A stretch of DNA of 64,000 bases. Source: Brassica napus. Its lineage: Eukaryota; Streptophyta; Magnoliopsida; Brassicales; Brassicaceae. The stretch lies in contig NW_026014848.1 in the NCBI RefSeq assembly GCF_020379485.1, positions 186,001 through 250,000 on the forward strand. The letters run 5' to 3'. The position numbers and the translations under genes were made by a program. Positions within the stretch are counted from its first letter, which is position 1, and the number at the start of each line of letters is the position of its first letter. Positions 1-10,053 of the stretch are shown piece after piece. Below the pieces are notes generated by a model. The model did not search any database, had not been told where the DNA came from, and saw only the letters and a program-made list of their open reading frames with translations.

Positions 1-49
1 AAATTTATATTAAAGATTAAAAATATAAGTAAAAAATTAGAATACTTAC

Positions 50-1124
50 CGCAAACTGACGAAACCACAGAACCTGCTTTTCGGTAGGGAAGTGAGTGAA
101 AGTCGGATGTCCCTTGTCGAGGGCTGAGTACATCATACGGTTGATCCATGCGCTGATCCCGTTCCCGGATCGGTTGAACCTAATAAAAAGAAGAAACGGT
201 TAATAATGAATCCAAATTTAAAGAAAAAAAAATGTTTAATTACCATGTTTGACCATGTCCATGTGGATACGGAGTGAGATACGGAAGATGGTCACGACCG
301 GGCTGTTGAACCAACTCCGCAACACTCATCACTCCTGGAGGACCCGGAGGAGGAGGAGCGGGTGCAGCAGCGGGAGCGAGAGGAGCAGGAGCGGGTGCAG
401 CAGAGGGAGATGTTTGGTAGGAGCTGTGGGGCGAAGGGGAATCCTGAAAATGGGTGGAATCCCGAGACTGGCTCCCCGTACCACCACGACCACGACGCTG
501 TCGAGGCCGGATCTGATCATCATGAGACCTGTAAATTAAAAAAATATATTTAATAAATACAGAAATATATAAATTTTTTTTTTTTTAAAAGTCTCAAATA
601 ATTTAATCACAAAAAAGATTTATAGATATTAAAAATATTTAATAAATATATAAAAATAGTTCTAATAAAAAAATAGTTTTAATAAATAAAAAATAGTTCA
701 ATAATTACAAAAAATAGTTTTAATTATATTAAAAATATTTTTAAATCCCAAATAATAGTTTTTAATCACAAAAAAAGTTGTATAGATATTAAAAAATGTT
801 TTGTAAAATCCAAAAAATCGAATTTATATACAAAAAAGATTTTGTAAAATCCAAAAAATCGAATTTATATAGAAAAATCGTTTTGTAAAATACAAAAATC
901 GATTTTATATACTAAAATCGATTTTCTAAATACAAAAAAATAAAAAAATAATAAAAAAATTATAAATCAATTCAACAAAACAAATTATTCAACCAAATCA
1001 CAATTCTAAACATATTATACAACCAAAAATCACAATCCTAACCAATCACCTTAACAAAAATCTATCAAAACTCCACAAAAACCTAACAAATAGAACCTAA
1101 GAGAGTGGGATAGGGTCCTTACAT
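50..1124 (-). CDS. CACTA second gene, Transposase_24 (Ptta/En/Spm)-like, 5' exons only
   Basis: This is a partial spliced model: exon 1 ends at 1123, exon 2 is 528-244, exon 3 is 179-50, and the gene continues beyond the window. Intron borders are GT-AG in each case. Exon 2 is rich in Pro, Ala, Gln and Arg and ends in a conserved-looking block (MSVAELVQQPGRDHLPYL). Exon 3 has SAWINRMMYSALDKGHPTF and VLWFRQFA, which I recall as the N-terminal signature of crucifer Transposase_24-type proteins. These are thought to be the TNPA-like DNA-binding partner that binds subterminal repeats. The best start is an ATG whose AT ends exon 1 (1124-1123) and whose G opens exon 2 (528). A TATA box lies about 130 bp upstream. 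The frame stays open across all three exons. Family assignment is from memory. Confidence 0.72.
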
Positions 1125-1250
1125 GATTTGTGTAAGAAAAGGGGGAGATCGCCGGAGAAGAGGTCGGAGAGAAGGGGTAAATCGCCGGAGAAGAGGGAGA
1201 GGAATCGCGCAGAGGAAGAAGAGAGAAATGGGGAAGAAGAAGTGGCTCGT

Positions 1251-1260
1251 GGTTATAAAA
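1251..1260 (-). promoter_or_regulatory. TATA box of the second CACTA gene
   Basis: Minus-strand TTTTATAACC is followed by a CT-rich leader with repeated CTCTTCTCCGG, then the first splice donor at 1122. Spacing to the proposed start is about 130 bp, normal for a plant promoter. Confidence 0.5.
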
Positions 1261-1272
1261 CCTAGGGTCCGA

Positions 1273-1440
1273 CGGCCATTTTCCGTCGGAATTCCGTCGG
1301 AATTCTAATTTCAATTTTCGCGAAATATTTGCCCGGTAAAATGAAAATATATGCCGAGGAAATTCCGACGAATAGTAAAGTATCCGTCGGAATTTCCTCG
1401 GAATATTCCGAGGAAATTCCGAGGAACCAGTGTTTGGGGT
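1273..1440. repeat. Internal cluster of CACTA subterminal-type motifs
   Basis: Copies of TTCCGTCGGAATT and TTCCTCGGAAT/ATTCCGAGGAAATTCC lie immediately upstream of the second CACTA gene. They match the subterminal array at 8105-8430. A smaller cluster occurs at 1757-1830, single units at 1949-1967 and 2094-2112, and one pair at 4345-4367. Confidence 0.8.
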
Positions 1441-1825
1441 TTCAAAACATCAGTTTTTTTTGGGGTTTTTCATTTCTTATACAATTGTAATGTATACCAT
1501 TGAGGATTCTTTGTATAGATTAGCATAAACCATGAAATAACAAATTTAAAAACTAATTGAAAGTATTCCCTATACCGTTCATTAAAACGTATAAGTGTTT
1601 CTCTTATGTTGTGGGATTTCGTTCATACAATCGGAAAAGTGTTAATTAAGGGGTAAGGAACAAATTTTAGACTTCATAATTAACGTAAGACACTTAATAA
1701 GGGTTATATAGGTGTTATTCAAACCGCAAAACGTTGTTTTCGGTTTAAAACCCCTATTTCCTCGGAATTTCCTCAGACTATTCCGAGGGAATTCCGAGGA
1801 AACCCTTTTCTTCCTCGTAATTCCG

Positions 1826-2270
1826 TCGATCGATCGATGTGTTTGTGTAAAAAAACACATCGATCGATCACCAGATGGACGAAAGCCGTAAGAATGTGAT
1901 CGATCGATCAGATTATATAATCGATCGATTGAACAAAATCTCAAACCTTCCTCGGAATATTCTCGGAATCGGATCGATCGATGGGTTTGTGTAAAAAAAC
2001 ACATCGATCGATCACCAGATGGACGAAAGCCGTAAGAATGTGATCGATCGATCAGATTATATAATCGATCGATTGAACAAAATCTCAAACCTTCCTCGGA
2101 ATATTCTCGGAATCGGATCGATCGATGGTTTTGTGTACAAAAAACACATCGATCGATCACCAGATGGACGAAAGCCGTAAGAATGTGATCGATCGATCAG
2201 ATTATATAATCGATCGATTGAACAAAATCTCAAACCGTCCTCGGAATATCCTCAGAAAACGCATCGATCG
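1826..2270. repeat. Three tandem ~145-bp repeats rich in ATCGATCGAT palindromes
   Basis: The anchor CCAGATGGACGAAAGCC occurs at 1871, 2015 and 2160, giving periods of 144 and 145 bp. Each unit contains several CGATCGATCG palindromes, a near-palindrome around TGTGTAAAAAAACACA and one TTCCTCGGAATATTC motif. The array sits between the divergent second CACTA gene (minus) and the antisense gene (plus). Long ORFs across it simply read through the repeats and are not genes. Confidence 0.9.
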
Positions 2271-2502
2271 ATGCGTTTTTATAACAAAACGCATCGATCG
2301 ATGCGTGTGCGAACAGAATTATAAGGCAAAACCCGAACTTTTTGGATCTAAACCTCAGAACTTTCATCCCCTCCGATTTCCCCTATAATTCGACCCCCTT
2401 TTTCTCTCTCTATAATCATCCGATTTGAACAATTTTGGGCTCTATTCCCCTTGATTTTTCGAGCTCTATCTGATTCCTACACTCGTTTTCACCCTAAGAC
2501 AG

Positions 2503-2717
2503 GTATACTCCGCGAATCTCCACATTCTCAAATTGTGTTCTTGAGCAATTTTTTGGGTTTTGTGAATTTCTTATTTCCGTGTTGATTCCTTGATCAAATA
2601 AGTATGAAACAGATGTTTAAACACCAAATAGAACACAATTGTCTGTGATCAACGAGTTTGGAACCGGATTTGAGATGATTTAGGGATTGAGAATTTTTTT
2701 CATTTTGGTTTTTGTAG
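2503..2717 (+). other. Predicted 5'-UTR intron of the antisense gene
   Basis: The donor AG|GTATAC (2501-2506) and acceptor TTTTTGTAG (2709-2717) flank a T-rich sequence ending 3 bp before the ATG at 2721. The upstream CT-rich stretch (2396-2420) looks like a plant leader. Confidence 0.5.
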
Positions 2718-2720
2718 AGA

Positions 2721-4169
2721 ATGAACCGTTCGAAAACATCAGCAAAGAAGAACACACAAGAAGAGGGTTCGTCTCAGCGAGAGAAGCAAAGGCCAAAGAA
2801 CTGGGATAAGTCTGATACCACCCACTACAACAACATGAAGAAGGTAGCCGTTCCGGCTACACAACTAGCATGTCCTGAGACGATGACAATATTGGGAATC
2901 AAATCAGACATTGAAGGGCTGTTCCAGAACATGGGTCTAGGCCAACTATGCAACCTCAACGAACCCACTTATCCGGAGTTGGTACGCCAGTTCATAGCAT
3001 CCGCATACGTCAGCCATCCCGATGATAGCCATCAGGAAGGTTTTTTGGCATTCGTAGTGCAGAAAAAATACTTTGAGGTATCTTTCACAGACCTCTGCGG
3101 ATTATTTGGATTGAGTGCAGGGGAGAGGACATCTGGTCTTTATTGGACTTCAGAGCTGTTGAACTTCTGGGAAACGATTGGCACAGGGGTTTATAGATCT
3201 TCTCACGCAAAGGAGTCACTTATCCGGAGCCCAGTACTGAGATATGCCACACGCCTCATTGGCTCATTGCTATACGGGACAACCACAGCCGCATCAGTCA
3301 CGCAATGGGAGTTGTGCCTCCTGTACCAAGGTGTGAGGCATTTGCTACCGGCATTTGGAAACTCTACATTCCCGCCTGCTACTGCCTTCAACATGGGAGC
3401 GGTGCTGGCCGCAAACTTAGCAGGATACAAGGGGAAAGTAACCAAATCCAAGAGCCGTGCATGTGGATTTGGTGCAGTGATTACTCGGATCCTTACACAT
3501 GTGGGTGTAGACTGCGAGAACCATCAGGTAGCACTGGACAGATCGAACAAAATTGCTTGGAACTACCTGGATGTCAAAAATCTAGTAAGTAAAGAGTTCA
3601 TAGCTGGTCCCCACTCGAGGATCCATCGGGATGGTCCTTACGTCTACGTATTCCAGGACCGAGCGAAGAAAACACTCTACTGCCACCTGCCTCAGATCGG
3701 CCTGACTGCTCTACTTTCAGACGCTGCAGTTGAGTTCCTACCCCCTGCTACCGCACTAGTAGACAAGCCATCCTTCTTCACGCCAAAATATCAGACCAAA
3801 GGCAAAGCCGTGGATGATGAAGAAGGAGAAGATGAGGCTGCACAAGCCATTCCAGATGATTCACAACCCCATCAGCTACTCCCATCAGACTCCAGCCAGT
3901 ACAAGCTGCAAGAGCTTCCACCGAACGCCACTTCGCGCCAGCAACAACATTGGAGAGATCAGAGCATAAAGACAAACAACGACATGCTACACAAGATCTG
4001 GGCTGCCATTTCACGTATCAGGCCTTGTCGTTGCCAAAAGGATGATGTAGTTCATCGGGACAACTCTCCATCCAGCTCTGGTTCGGGTTCGAGTGGTACA
4101 CACAGGGTAAGAAAGAGGTCTAAGAGAGCCAAAGATGCAGGAACATCTGGAGCAGGAGACGAGGAGTAG
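2721..4169 (+). CDS. ATHILA ORF-1-family-like protein carried antisense inside the CACTA element
   Basis: This is an intact 482-codon single-exon ORF on the strand opposite to both transposase genes. The N-terminus is polar and basic. The central block carries YPELVRQFIAS (about residue 84), KYFEVSFTDLCGLFGLS, SPVLRYATRLIGSLLYG, QWELCLLYQGVR and ACGFGAVITRILTHVGV. Their order and character resemble the ATHILA ORF-1 family (PF03078), known from Athila retrotransposons and of unknown function. After about residue 350 come an acidic stretch (DDEEGEDEA) and a Ser-rich tail with a likely nuclear signal, RVRKRSKRAK (about 462-471). It is tail-to-tail with the transposase (217 bp apart) and head-to-head with the second CACTA gene. 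The family call is from memory. An ORF this long without stops in such a decayed region suggests a recently functional cargo or a standard component of this CACTA lineage. Confidence 0.7.
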   Translation: MNRSKTSAKKNTQEEGSSQREKQRPKNWDKSDTTHYNNMKKVAVPATQLACPETMTILGIKSDIEGLFQNMGLGQLCNLNEPTYPELVRQFIASAYVSHPDDSHQEGFLAFVVQKKYFEVSFTDLCGLFGLSAGERTSGLYWTSELLNFWETIGTGVYRSSHAKESLIRSPVLRYATRLIGSLLYGTTTAASVTQWELCLLYQGVRHLLPAFGNSTFPPATAFNMGAVLAANLAGYKGKVTKSKSRACGFGAVITRILTHVGVDCENHQVALDRSNKIAWNYLDVKNLVSKEFIAGPHSRIHRDGPYVYVFQDRAKKTLYCHLPQIGLTALLSDAAVEFLPPATALVDKPSFFTPKYQTKGKAVDDEEGEDEAAQAIPDDSQPHQLLPSDSSQYKLQELPPNATSRQQQHWRDQSIKTNNDMLHKIWAAISRIRPCRCQKDDVVHRDNSPSSSGSGSSGTHRVRKRSKRAKDAGTSGAGDEE

Positions 4170-4386
4170 GAGCTATGTTTTTTTTTCGGTTAATTTTGAA
4201 CTTAATTTTGAACTTAGTTTTTTATTTTATTTTTTTTCTTAATTATGAGTTCCTATATCTTTTACATGGTTTCTTCGTTTTATTTGGTTGTGTTTTGAGT
4301 AGTTTTTAATTCGTATTCAGCTTTGCCTTGCTAGATATCAAGTGTTCCTCGGAATTTCCTCGGTATTTCTTTAAAAAAAAAAAAAA

Positions 4387-7300
4387 TCAATGGTATTCTG
4401 TTTCCGAGGCATCATCACTAGATGAATCTGAATCTGGATCTTGGTGAAACTCTCCAATCACTGGTTCATCCTCTACGTGAACGACGGCTTCCTCTCCGAA
4501 GTCGGTTAAATCGACTACAAGGCCAACTCCAGCTAAATCTTCTGCTGCACTTAAGTTGCCGGATGTGCTTGGTTGTAGTGGGTCTTCCAGCTCAGAACTT
4601 CCCTGAACTCGGCCTCTCGGGTTGAGTCTTGTAACAGTAACCCATGGATCATCTCTGTTCCTTACCCGAGGGTACTTGATATAACAAACCTGTAACATTT
4701 AGAAAAATTATAAATTAATACACATGATGATGAATCATTCTGAATAATTAACATTTAATTACCTGATCGGCCTGAGAAGCAAGAATGAAAGGATCATAAT
4801 ATTGCAGCTTTCGCCTCGAATTTACTGATGTAACACCAAATGCATCTGTTCTCACACCTCGATCTGGAGTGTTGTCGTGCCAATCACAATAGAAAACAGT
4901 ACAGCGCAATCCAACCATGCCCAAATACTTGATTTCCAAAATCTCATGTATGTGTCCGTAGTATACATCATCTCCTGATGCAGAACAAACGCCAGCATCA
5001 TAAGTCGTACTCGAACGTCTCCTTTTCTGAGTTGTGAATGCATATCCTCGAGTACAAAATCTCGGATATGACTTCACAACAAAGTTTGGTCCAACGACCA
5101 TCTCGCGTATCCAATCGTCAAATGTTTCACCTCTGGCCAAACCAGCAGACACCTATTGATAGCACATATATATGTTATATCAATAAATGTGAATTAGTAT
5201 AAATATGTGATAAATAATATTTTAATTTGTTTAAAGCACTCACATAAATAAACATCCATCTAGCAAAATCTCTCTGCTTCATTTCTTCTAGTTCGTCCTC
5301 TGTGGCGTATCTATATTCGAACCGCTTTTCTGCCATGAAAATCCTGTACATATGATGAAAATAATGTAATTAATTAAGATTTAAATTTCAACTTGTTAAA
5401 ATAAAAATTTGTAAGCTAATTTATTTACCTCTCATATTGAAGAACATCTTCGCAGTTGGTGAGCAAATATGTTTGCAAATGACTGCGCTCCTGCTCAGTA
5501 AGTCGACGGTCCTTTGGTTTTCCGCTAAGTCGCCCAACGTCTGTGAAAATGTCTGGAACCGTAACAGGATATGTTGCCCGTTCGCCTCTATCATCATGCC
5601 GAGCAGGTCTTCTGTTTTTGGTCTGAACTTCTGCTGGAAAGTAGTACTCGGCAAAGTTTGAAGTTTCTTCATTGATCATCTGTGCGACTATAGAACCTTC
5701 CACCCTACTTAAATTTTTCACCATCTTCTTCAAATGGAACATATACCGCTCATACAGATACATCCATCTATACTGCACAGGACCACCAAGTTCCAATTCT
5801 CTTGCCAGGTGAATAACAAGATGCTCCATAACATCAAAAAATGAAGGAGGAAATATCTTCTCTAGGTTGCACTGAATCACGGCTATGTTAGTCTTCAAAT
5901 TTTCAATACCTTCAAGAGTCACTGATCTCGTGCATAAATCGCGGAAGAAACCACTTATCCCTGCAATTGCTTCATGAACATTTCGTGGTAATAGTTCCTT
6001 GAAGGCAAACGGAAGGAGGCGCTGCATCATTACATGGCAATCGTGGCTTTTCAAGCCAGTAAACTTTCCTTCCTTTCTGTCGATACAGTTACGCAAATTA
6101 GATGCGTAACCGTCTGGAAATTCCACATCGTTTGAAATCCAATCAAAGAACGCATCTTTTCCCTCTGCATCAAGTCGGTATATGGGAAAAGGAGCCCTAC
6201 CATTCTCATCAACATGAAGTTCTGAACGAGCGCATATATCGACTAAATCCAGTCTTGACTTCAAATTATCCTTTGTTTTACCTTGAACATTAAGGATCGT
6301 GTTCATGAGATTGTCAAAAAAGTTCTTCTCAATATGCATGACATCTAAATTATGCCTTAGCAGATGATCCTCCCAGTATGGCAAATCCCAGAAAATACTT
6401 TTTTTGTGCCAGTTATGTAGTTCTCCAACAGCATCTACCGGAAAACGCTCATGTCCACCGACGTCTGGCGTCCTTTCTGCACCAAAATCTCTTAGTTGTA
6501 TCTTCAAATCTTTCCCACAAATTTCCGGAGGTGGACTGTCAAACACCCTCTTGTTCTTCGTAAACAAATTCTTACTCCTACGATATGGATGATCAGGTGG
6601 TAGGAATCTCCTGTGACAGTCAAACCAACACGTTTTCCTTCCGTGTTTTAGTTGGAAAGCATCAGTGTTATCTTGACAATATGGACATGATAGCCTTCCA
6701 TGCGTTGTCCATCCAGACAACATTCCATATGCTGGAAAATCACTTATTGTCCACATTAGTACTGCCCGCATTTGAAAGTTTTCTTTACACGAAACATCGT
6801 ATGTTTCAGCACCTTGAGCCCATAGTTGTTGCAACTCATATATTAGTGGCTGAAGAAACACATCAAGTGATCTCTTAGGATGCTCTGGTCCGGGAACGAG
6901 AATCGAGAGAAACAAAAACTCTCGTCGCAAGCACAAGTTTGGGGGTAGGTTGTATGGTGTAAGAATGACGGGCCATAGAGAATACTGTCTTCCACTCTTG
7001 CCAAACGGACTGAAACCATCAGTACATAATCCAAGGTAGACATTTCTTCTCTCATACGCAAAGTCGGGATACTTTGATTGGAAATGCTTCCACGCTTTTG
7101 CATCTGAAGGATGTCTGATCTCACCATCTGTTGAGTGCTCCGCATGCCATCTCATTGGTTGCGCTGTGCGTTCAGACATATACAACCTCTGCAACCTTTC
7201 CGTCAAAGGCAAATACCACATCCTTTTATATGGCACTGGAACTCTTCCACTCGTATCTTTATAACGAGGCTTCCCACAAAATTTGCATGTAACCCGCTGT

Positions 7301-8019
7301 TCATCCGCCCTCCAATAAATCATGCAGTTGTCGCTGCATACATCTATTACCTGATACGATAAACCAAGACCAGCTACGAGTTTCTGAACCTCGTAGTATG
7401 AACCAGGAGCTACATTATCCTCGGGTAGAATACCTTTTACAAAATCAGCAATCGCATCCACACAGTCTTCAGCCAAATTATAATCTGTTTTAATGCCCAT
7501 CAATCTTGTAGCAGATGATAAAGCTGAATGACCATCTCTGCAACCTTCGTACAATGGTTGCTTTCCAGCATCCAACATATCATAAAATCTCCTAGCTTGT
7601 GCATTGGGTAAATCTTCCCCTCTAAAATGATCATTTACCATCTGCTCAGTACCTACACCATAATCTACATCCGTTCTAATTGGTTCTTCTAATCTAACCG
7701 CTGGCTGAGGTTCGCTAGTACTACCATGTTCATAATCAGTTTCCCCATGATGATACCAAATTTTGTAACTTCGTGTAAACCCACTCAAATATAGATGAGT
7801 CCAAACATCCCACTCTTTAATAACCTTTCTATTTTTACAATTAGAGCAAGGACATCTTAACTTACCTGTTTTTGCTTCCGGTTGTCGGTGAACTAACCCC
7901 ATGAATTCGGTTATACCTCGTTGGTATTCTTCCGTAAGCAATCTCGTGTTCGGATCCAAATGAGGTCGATCGATCCAAGAACGAAAATAATTTGAAGAAG
8001 ACATATTTTTATGAATCAA
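4387..8019 (-). CDS. CACTA TNPD-type transposase (Transposase_21), four exons
   Basis: Spliced model: exons 8019-5429, 5343-5244, 5152-4763 and 4689-4387. All introns are GT-AG, the frame is continuous and the protein is 1127 aa. The start is either M1 (8019) or M6 (8004). Domains in order: transposase-associated N-terminal region with CPCSNCKN (about residues 5-85); Transposase_21 core including SDFPAYGMLSGW and CPYCQDNTDAF (about 250-560); DUF4218-like block with HLARELELGGPVQYRWMY (about 735-790); DUF4216-like block in exons 3-4 (GLRCTVFYCDWHD, YYDPFILASQADQ, about 970-1035); and an acidic Ser-rich tail. This is the full usual domain complement. It would act in the nucleus, cutting element ends with help of the TNPA-like partner. 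No stop or frameshift was found, so it may be functional. Confidence 0.92.
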
Positions 8020-8086
8020 ATTCGTGTGTAAATAGAGTAAGAGGGAGGATGAAGATATGGAGTGAATGAAGAGGAAGAGGAGCTTG

Positions 8087-8094
8087 TATTTATA
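8087..8094 (-). promoter_or_regulatory. TATA box of the CACTA transposase
   Basis: TATAAATA on the minus strand lies 68-75 bp upstream of the transposase ATG and directly beside the subterminal repeat array. Factors binding that array would sit on the promoter. Confidence 0.65.
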
Positions 8095-8104
8095 GGTTAA
8101 ATCC

Positions 8105-8446
8105 TGCCGACAAACCGAGGAAATTCCGACGGAATTCCGACGGACTAGGCTAGTCCGTCGGAATTTCCTCGGAATTATGTAAAATCCTCAAACGGCTCTC
8201 CAACGGCTCTAATATTTCCTCGGAATTCATCGGTTTTTTCCGAGGAAAACATATTTCCTCGGAATTTTCTCGGAATATTCCGACGGATTGATGTTTCCTC
8301 GGAATTCCGTCGGTTTATTCCGAGGAAATTCCGAGGAAACCAAATTTTGTGTTTCCTCGGAATTTCCTCGGAAATTCCTCGGGATATTCCGAGGATTTCA
8401 TTTTCCGTCGGAATGTCCGTCAGAATATCGCTGTTTTCTTGTAGTG
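8105..8446 (-). repeat. CACTA subterminal repeats and right terminal inverted repeat
   Basis: More than ten copies, in both orientations, of TTCCTCGGAA and TTCCGTCGGAA variants end in the terminal repeat CACTACAAGAAAACAG (minus, 8446-8431). In CACTA elements such arrays are binding sites for the TNPA-type protein. Confidence 0.88.
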
Positions 8447-8662
8447 AATTGTGCTTCGATTATTCCATTTGCAGGTCTTGTCTAGACCTTTCTGTCGAAC
8501 CAGATTTAAAAAAGATGGGGTATAGCCTTAAGTTTATGTGGTATTGGCTTTTTTTTATCTCAAGATCAAATCCGCTGCATCGGTCGATGAATGCTTATTG
8601 TATGAGTTATGTCTCAGGTCGAGATAATCATATATGGTGGCCTAAGTCAAGGCTGAACCAAT

Positions 8663-9056
8663 TCTAAACTAAAATTTTCAAAAACGTATACAATTTTTTT
8701 AGAAAATTATAAAAATTTAATCGTAAAATCATTATTTTCTTATATATCTACAAATTTTATAAATATTGATTAATTTTAATTTTTGGTAATTATGCAACTT
8801 TTACAAATTTATTTAATATATTTAATTAAAATAAATAGATAGAAAAATCTATCTAAGATTATAATTTCAAATATATACATGCACATTCTTAAATATTGTT
8901 TTTATGTTTAATTAAATTAAATTTATATTAAAATATTGATACGAAAAAAGAAAATTTACAATATTAATAAAATTTTATTTTAAAATATAATTTATATTTA
9001 TCTGTTAAAAAGTATTTTAAATATTTTTACTGCACATGGTGCATGAAGACACCTAG
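8663..9056 (+). mobile_element. Candidate small non-autonomous Helitron
   Basis: The right end has the Helitron 3' layout: a stem TGCAC-ATG-GTGCA (9031-9043), nine bases, then CTAG (9053-9056) followed by T. A candidate 5' end, TCTAAACTAAAATTTTC, begins at 8663, but its flanking base is T rather than the expected A. The interior is AT-rich and non-coding. The 3' end is better supported than the 5' end. Confidence 0.45.
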
Positions 9057-9790
9057 TTTTATTTAAATAACTAGTGTTTGATCTAGTACTACTTACAGGT
9101 AAATAATTTCTTAATTTACATATGTATTAAGAATACAATTCATGGGTGTAAGATTCGCTGAATAGTATATCTAGAAAATTACAACGACAGTAAGTTAAAA
9201 TACTTCCATTAACAGTATTACCTTATTTTGTCCATACAGCACGACTGATATGCCATCTTTATGTTTCTTAATATGCTTGAGCTAGTTTTTTTTCTCTTTG
9301 ATGTATGTCCATAATAAACCAAAAAAGTAACACTGAAACTTCCCATCTTAACTGAAACAAAAATGTAAAAATATTACACTAGTGTTTCCATGGTCAATCT
9401 ATTTGTGGAGACTTACTGTCTTTTTCTAAAAAAAAGGCTACGAACCTATCAAACACCCCGATAGTAATCTGAAAAAGGAAAATTAAATAAACAAAAATCA
9501 AATCAAATCAAATAAATTGACAAATATAAAAGAGGCTACTGGTTCAATTGAAAAAACCCAGTTTTGTATATCTCCTCTCTTCCTCGAAAGTCTGAAACTT
9601 TCATCACCGTCTTTGTTGTTTTATTTCATACAAAAGTATAAGAGAGTATTACTTTGAGAAGGAGAAAATGAATTTAAAAACAATAGTCAGAAATCTATAC
9701 CAATCGTTGTCACTACACTAATAACCCAAAAATAGGTTGAGGAGATGACGATGGGAAGAACAAATAGAAAAGATGATTAATTAACTGAAA
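9057..9790. other. AT-rich stretch without recognisable gene
   Basis: No ORF of note, no inverted termini and no homology recognised. Confidence 0.6.
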
Positions 9791-10053
9791 ATGGATATTG
9801 TAGACAACGGGTGCTCTAGTAACATCATCTTCCAGTCTGCCTATCACGACATGGGACTGGAAGAAAGCACACTAACGGGTAAGGTCACCCCACTCGTAGG
9901 ATTCAGTAGAGAGATCAAGCAAACCACAAGAGATGTCACTTTCCCGGTATACGCTGAAGGGATCAACATGTCAACCAAATTCATGGTCGTCGATTGCAAG
10001 TCATCCAACAACATGATACTGGGGCGGGCATGGATCCATGACATGGTAGCCAT
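9791..10053 (+). pseudogene. Ty3-type retroelement protease fragment
   Basis: The ORF resembles the retropepsin of Tat-like Ty3 elements: GCSSNIIF in place of the usual D-T/S-G-x-S active site, PLVGFSRE, FMVVDCKSSNNMILGRAWIH. The active-site Asp-Thr-Gly is degenerate (Asn-Gly-Cys). Homology stops at about 10053, where an LTR fragment begins with TGTAGTAACC. The last residues of the apparent ORF are read from that LTR. The same gene is better preserved at 29352-30098 in the second Tat element. It would process the gag-pol polyprotein, but this copy is dead. Confidence 0.75.

Larger units (their letters stand above)
1..8446 (-). mobile_element. CACTA (En/Spm) DNA transposon, right end in window, left end outside
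   Basis: The right terminus reads, on the minus strand, CACTACAAGAAAACAG (8446 to 8431), a typical CACTA terminal inverted repeat. Inside it is a dense subterminal array of TTCCTCGGAA/TTCCGACGGAA units (8105-8430). The interior holds a TNPD-type transposase (4387-8019, minus), an antisense ATHILA ORF-1-like gene (2721-4169, plus) and the first exons of a second CACTA gene (50-1124, minus). No matching left CACTACAAG end is visible, so the element runs off the left edge. The 3 bp after the end are AAT, the expected target-site duplication length, but they cannot be checked without the left flank. Confidence 0.9.

Noticed and set aside
1642..2160. 172-codon minus-strand ORF with repeating peptide
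   Set aside because: It reads through the 145-bp tandem repeats; the peptide repeat is a by-product of the DNA repeat, with no known domain.
1826..2300. CRISPR-like repeat-spacer pattern
   Set aside because: Units are contiguous tandem repeats without unique spacers, in a eukaryotic transposon.
2125..2388. 87-codon ORF upstream of the antisense gene
   Set aside because: It starts inside the tandem array and ends in the proposed leader; no conserved motif.
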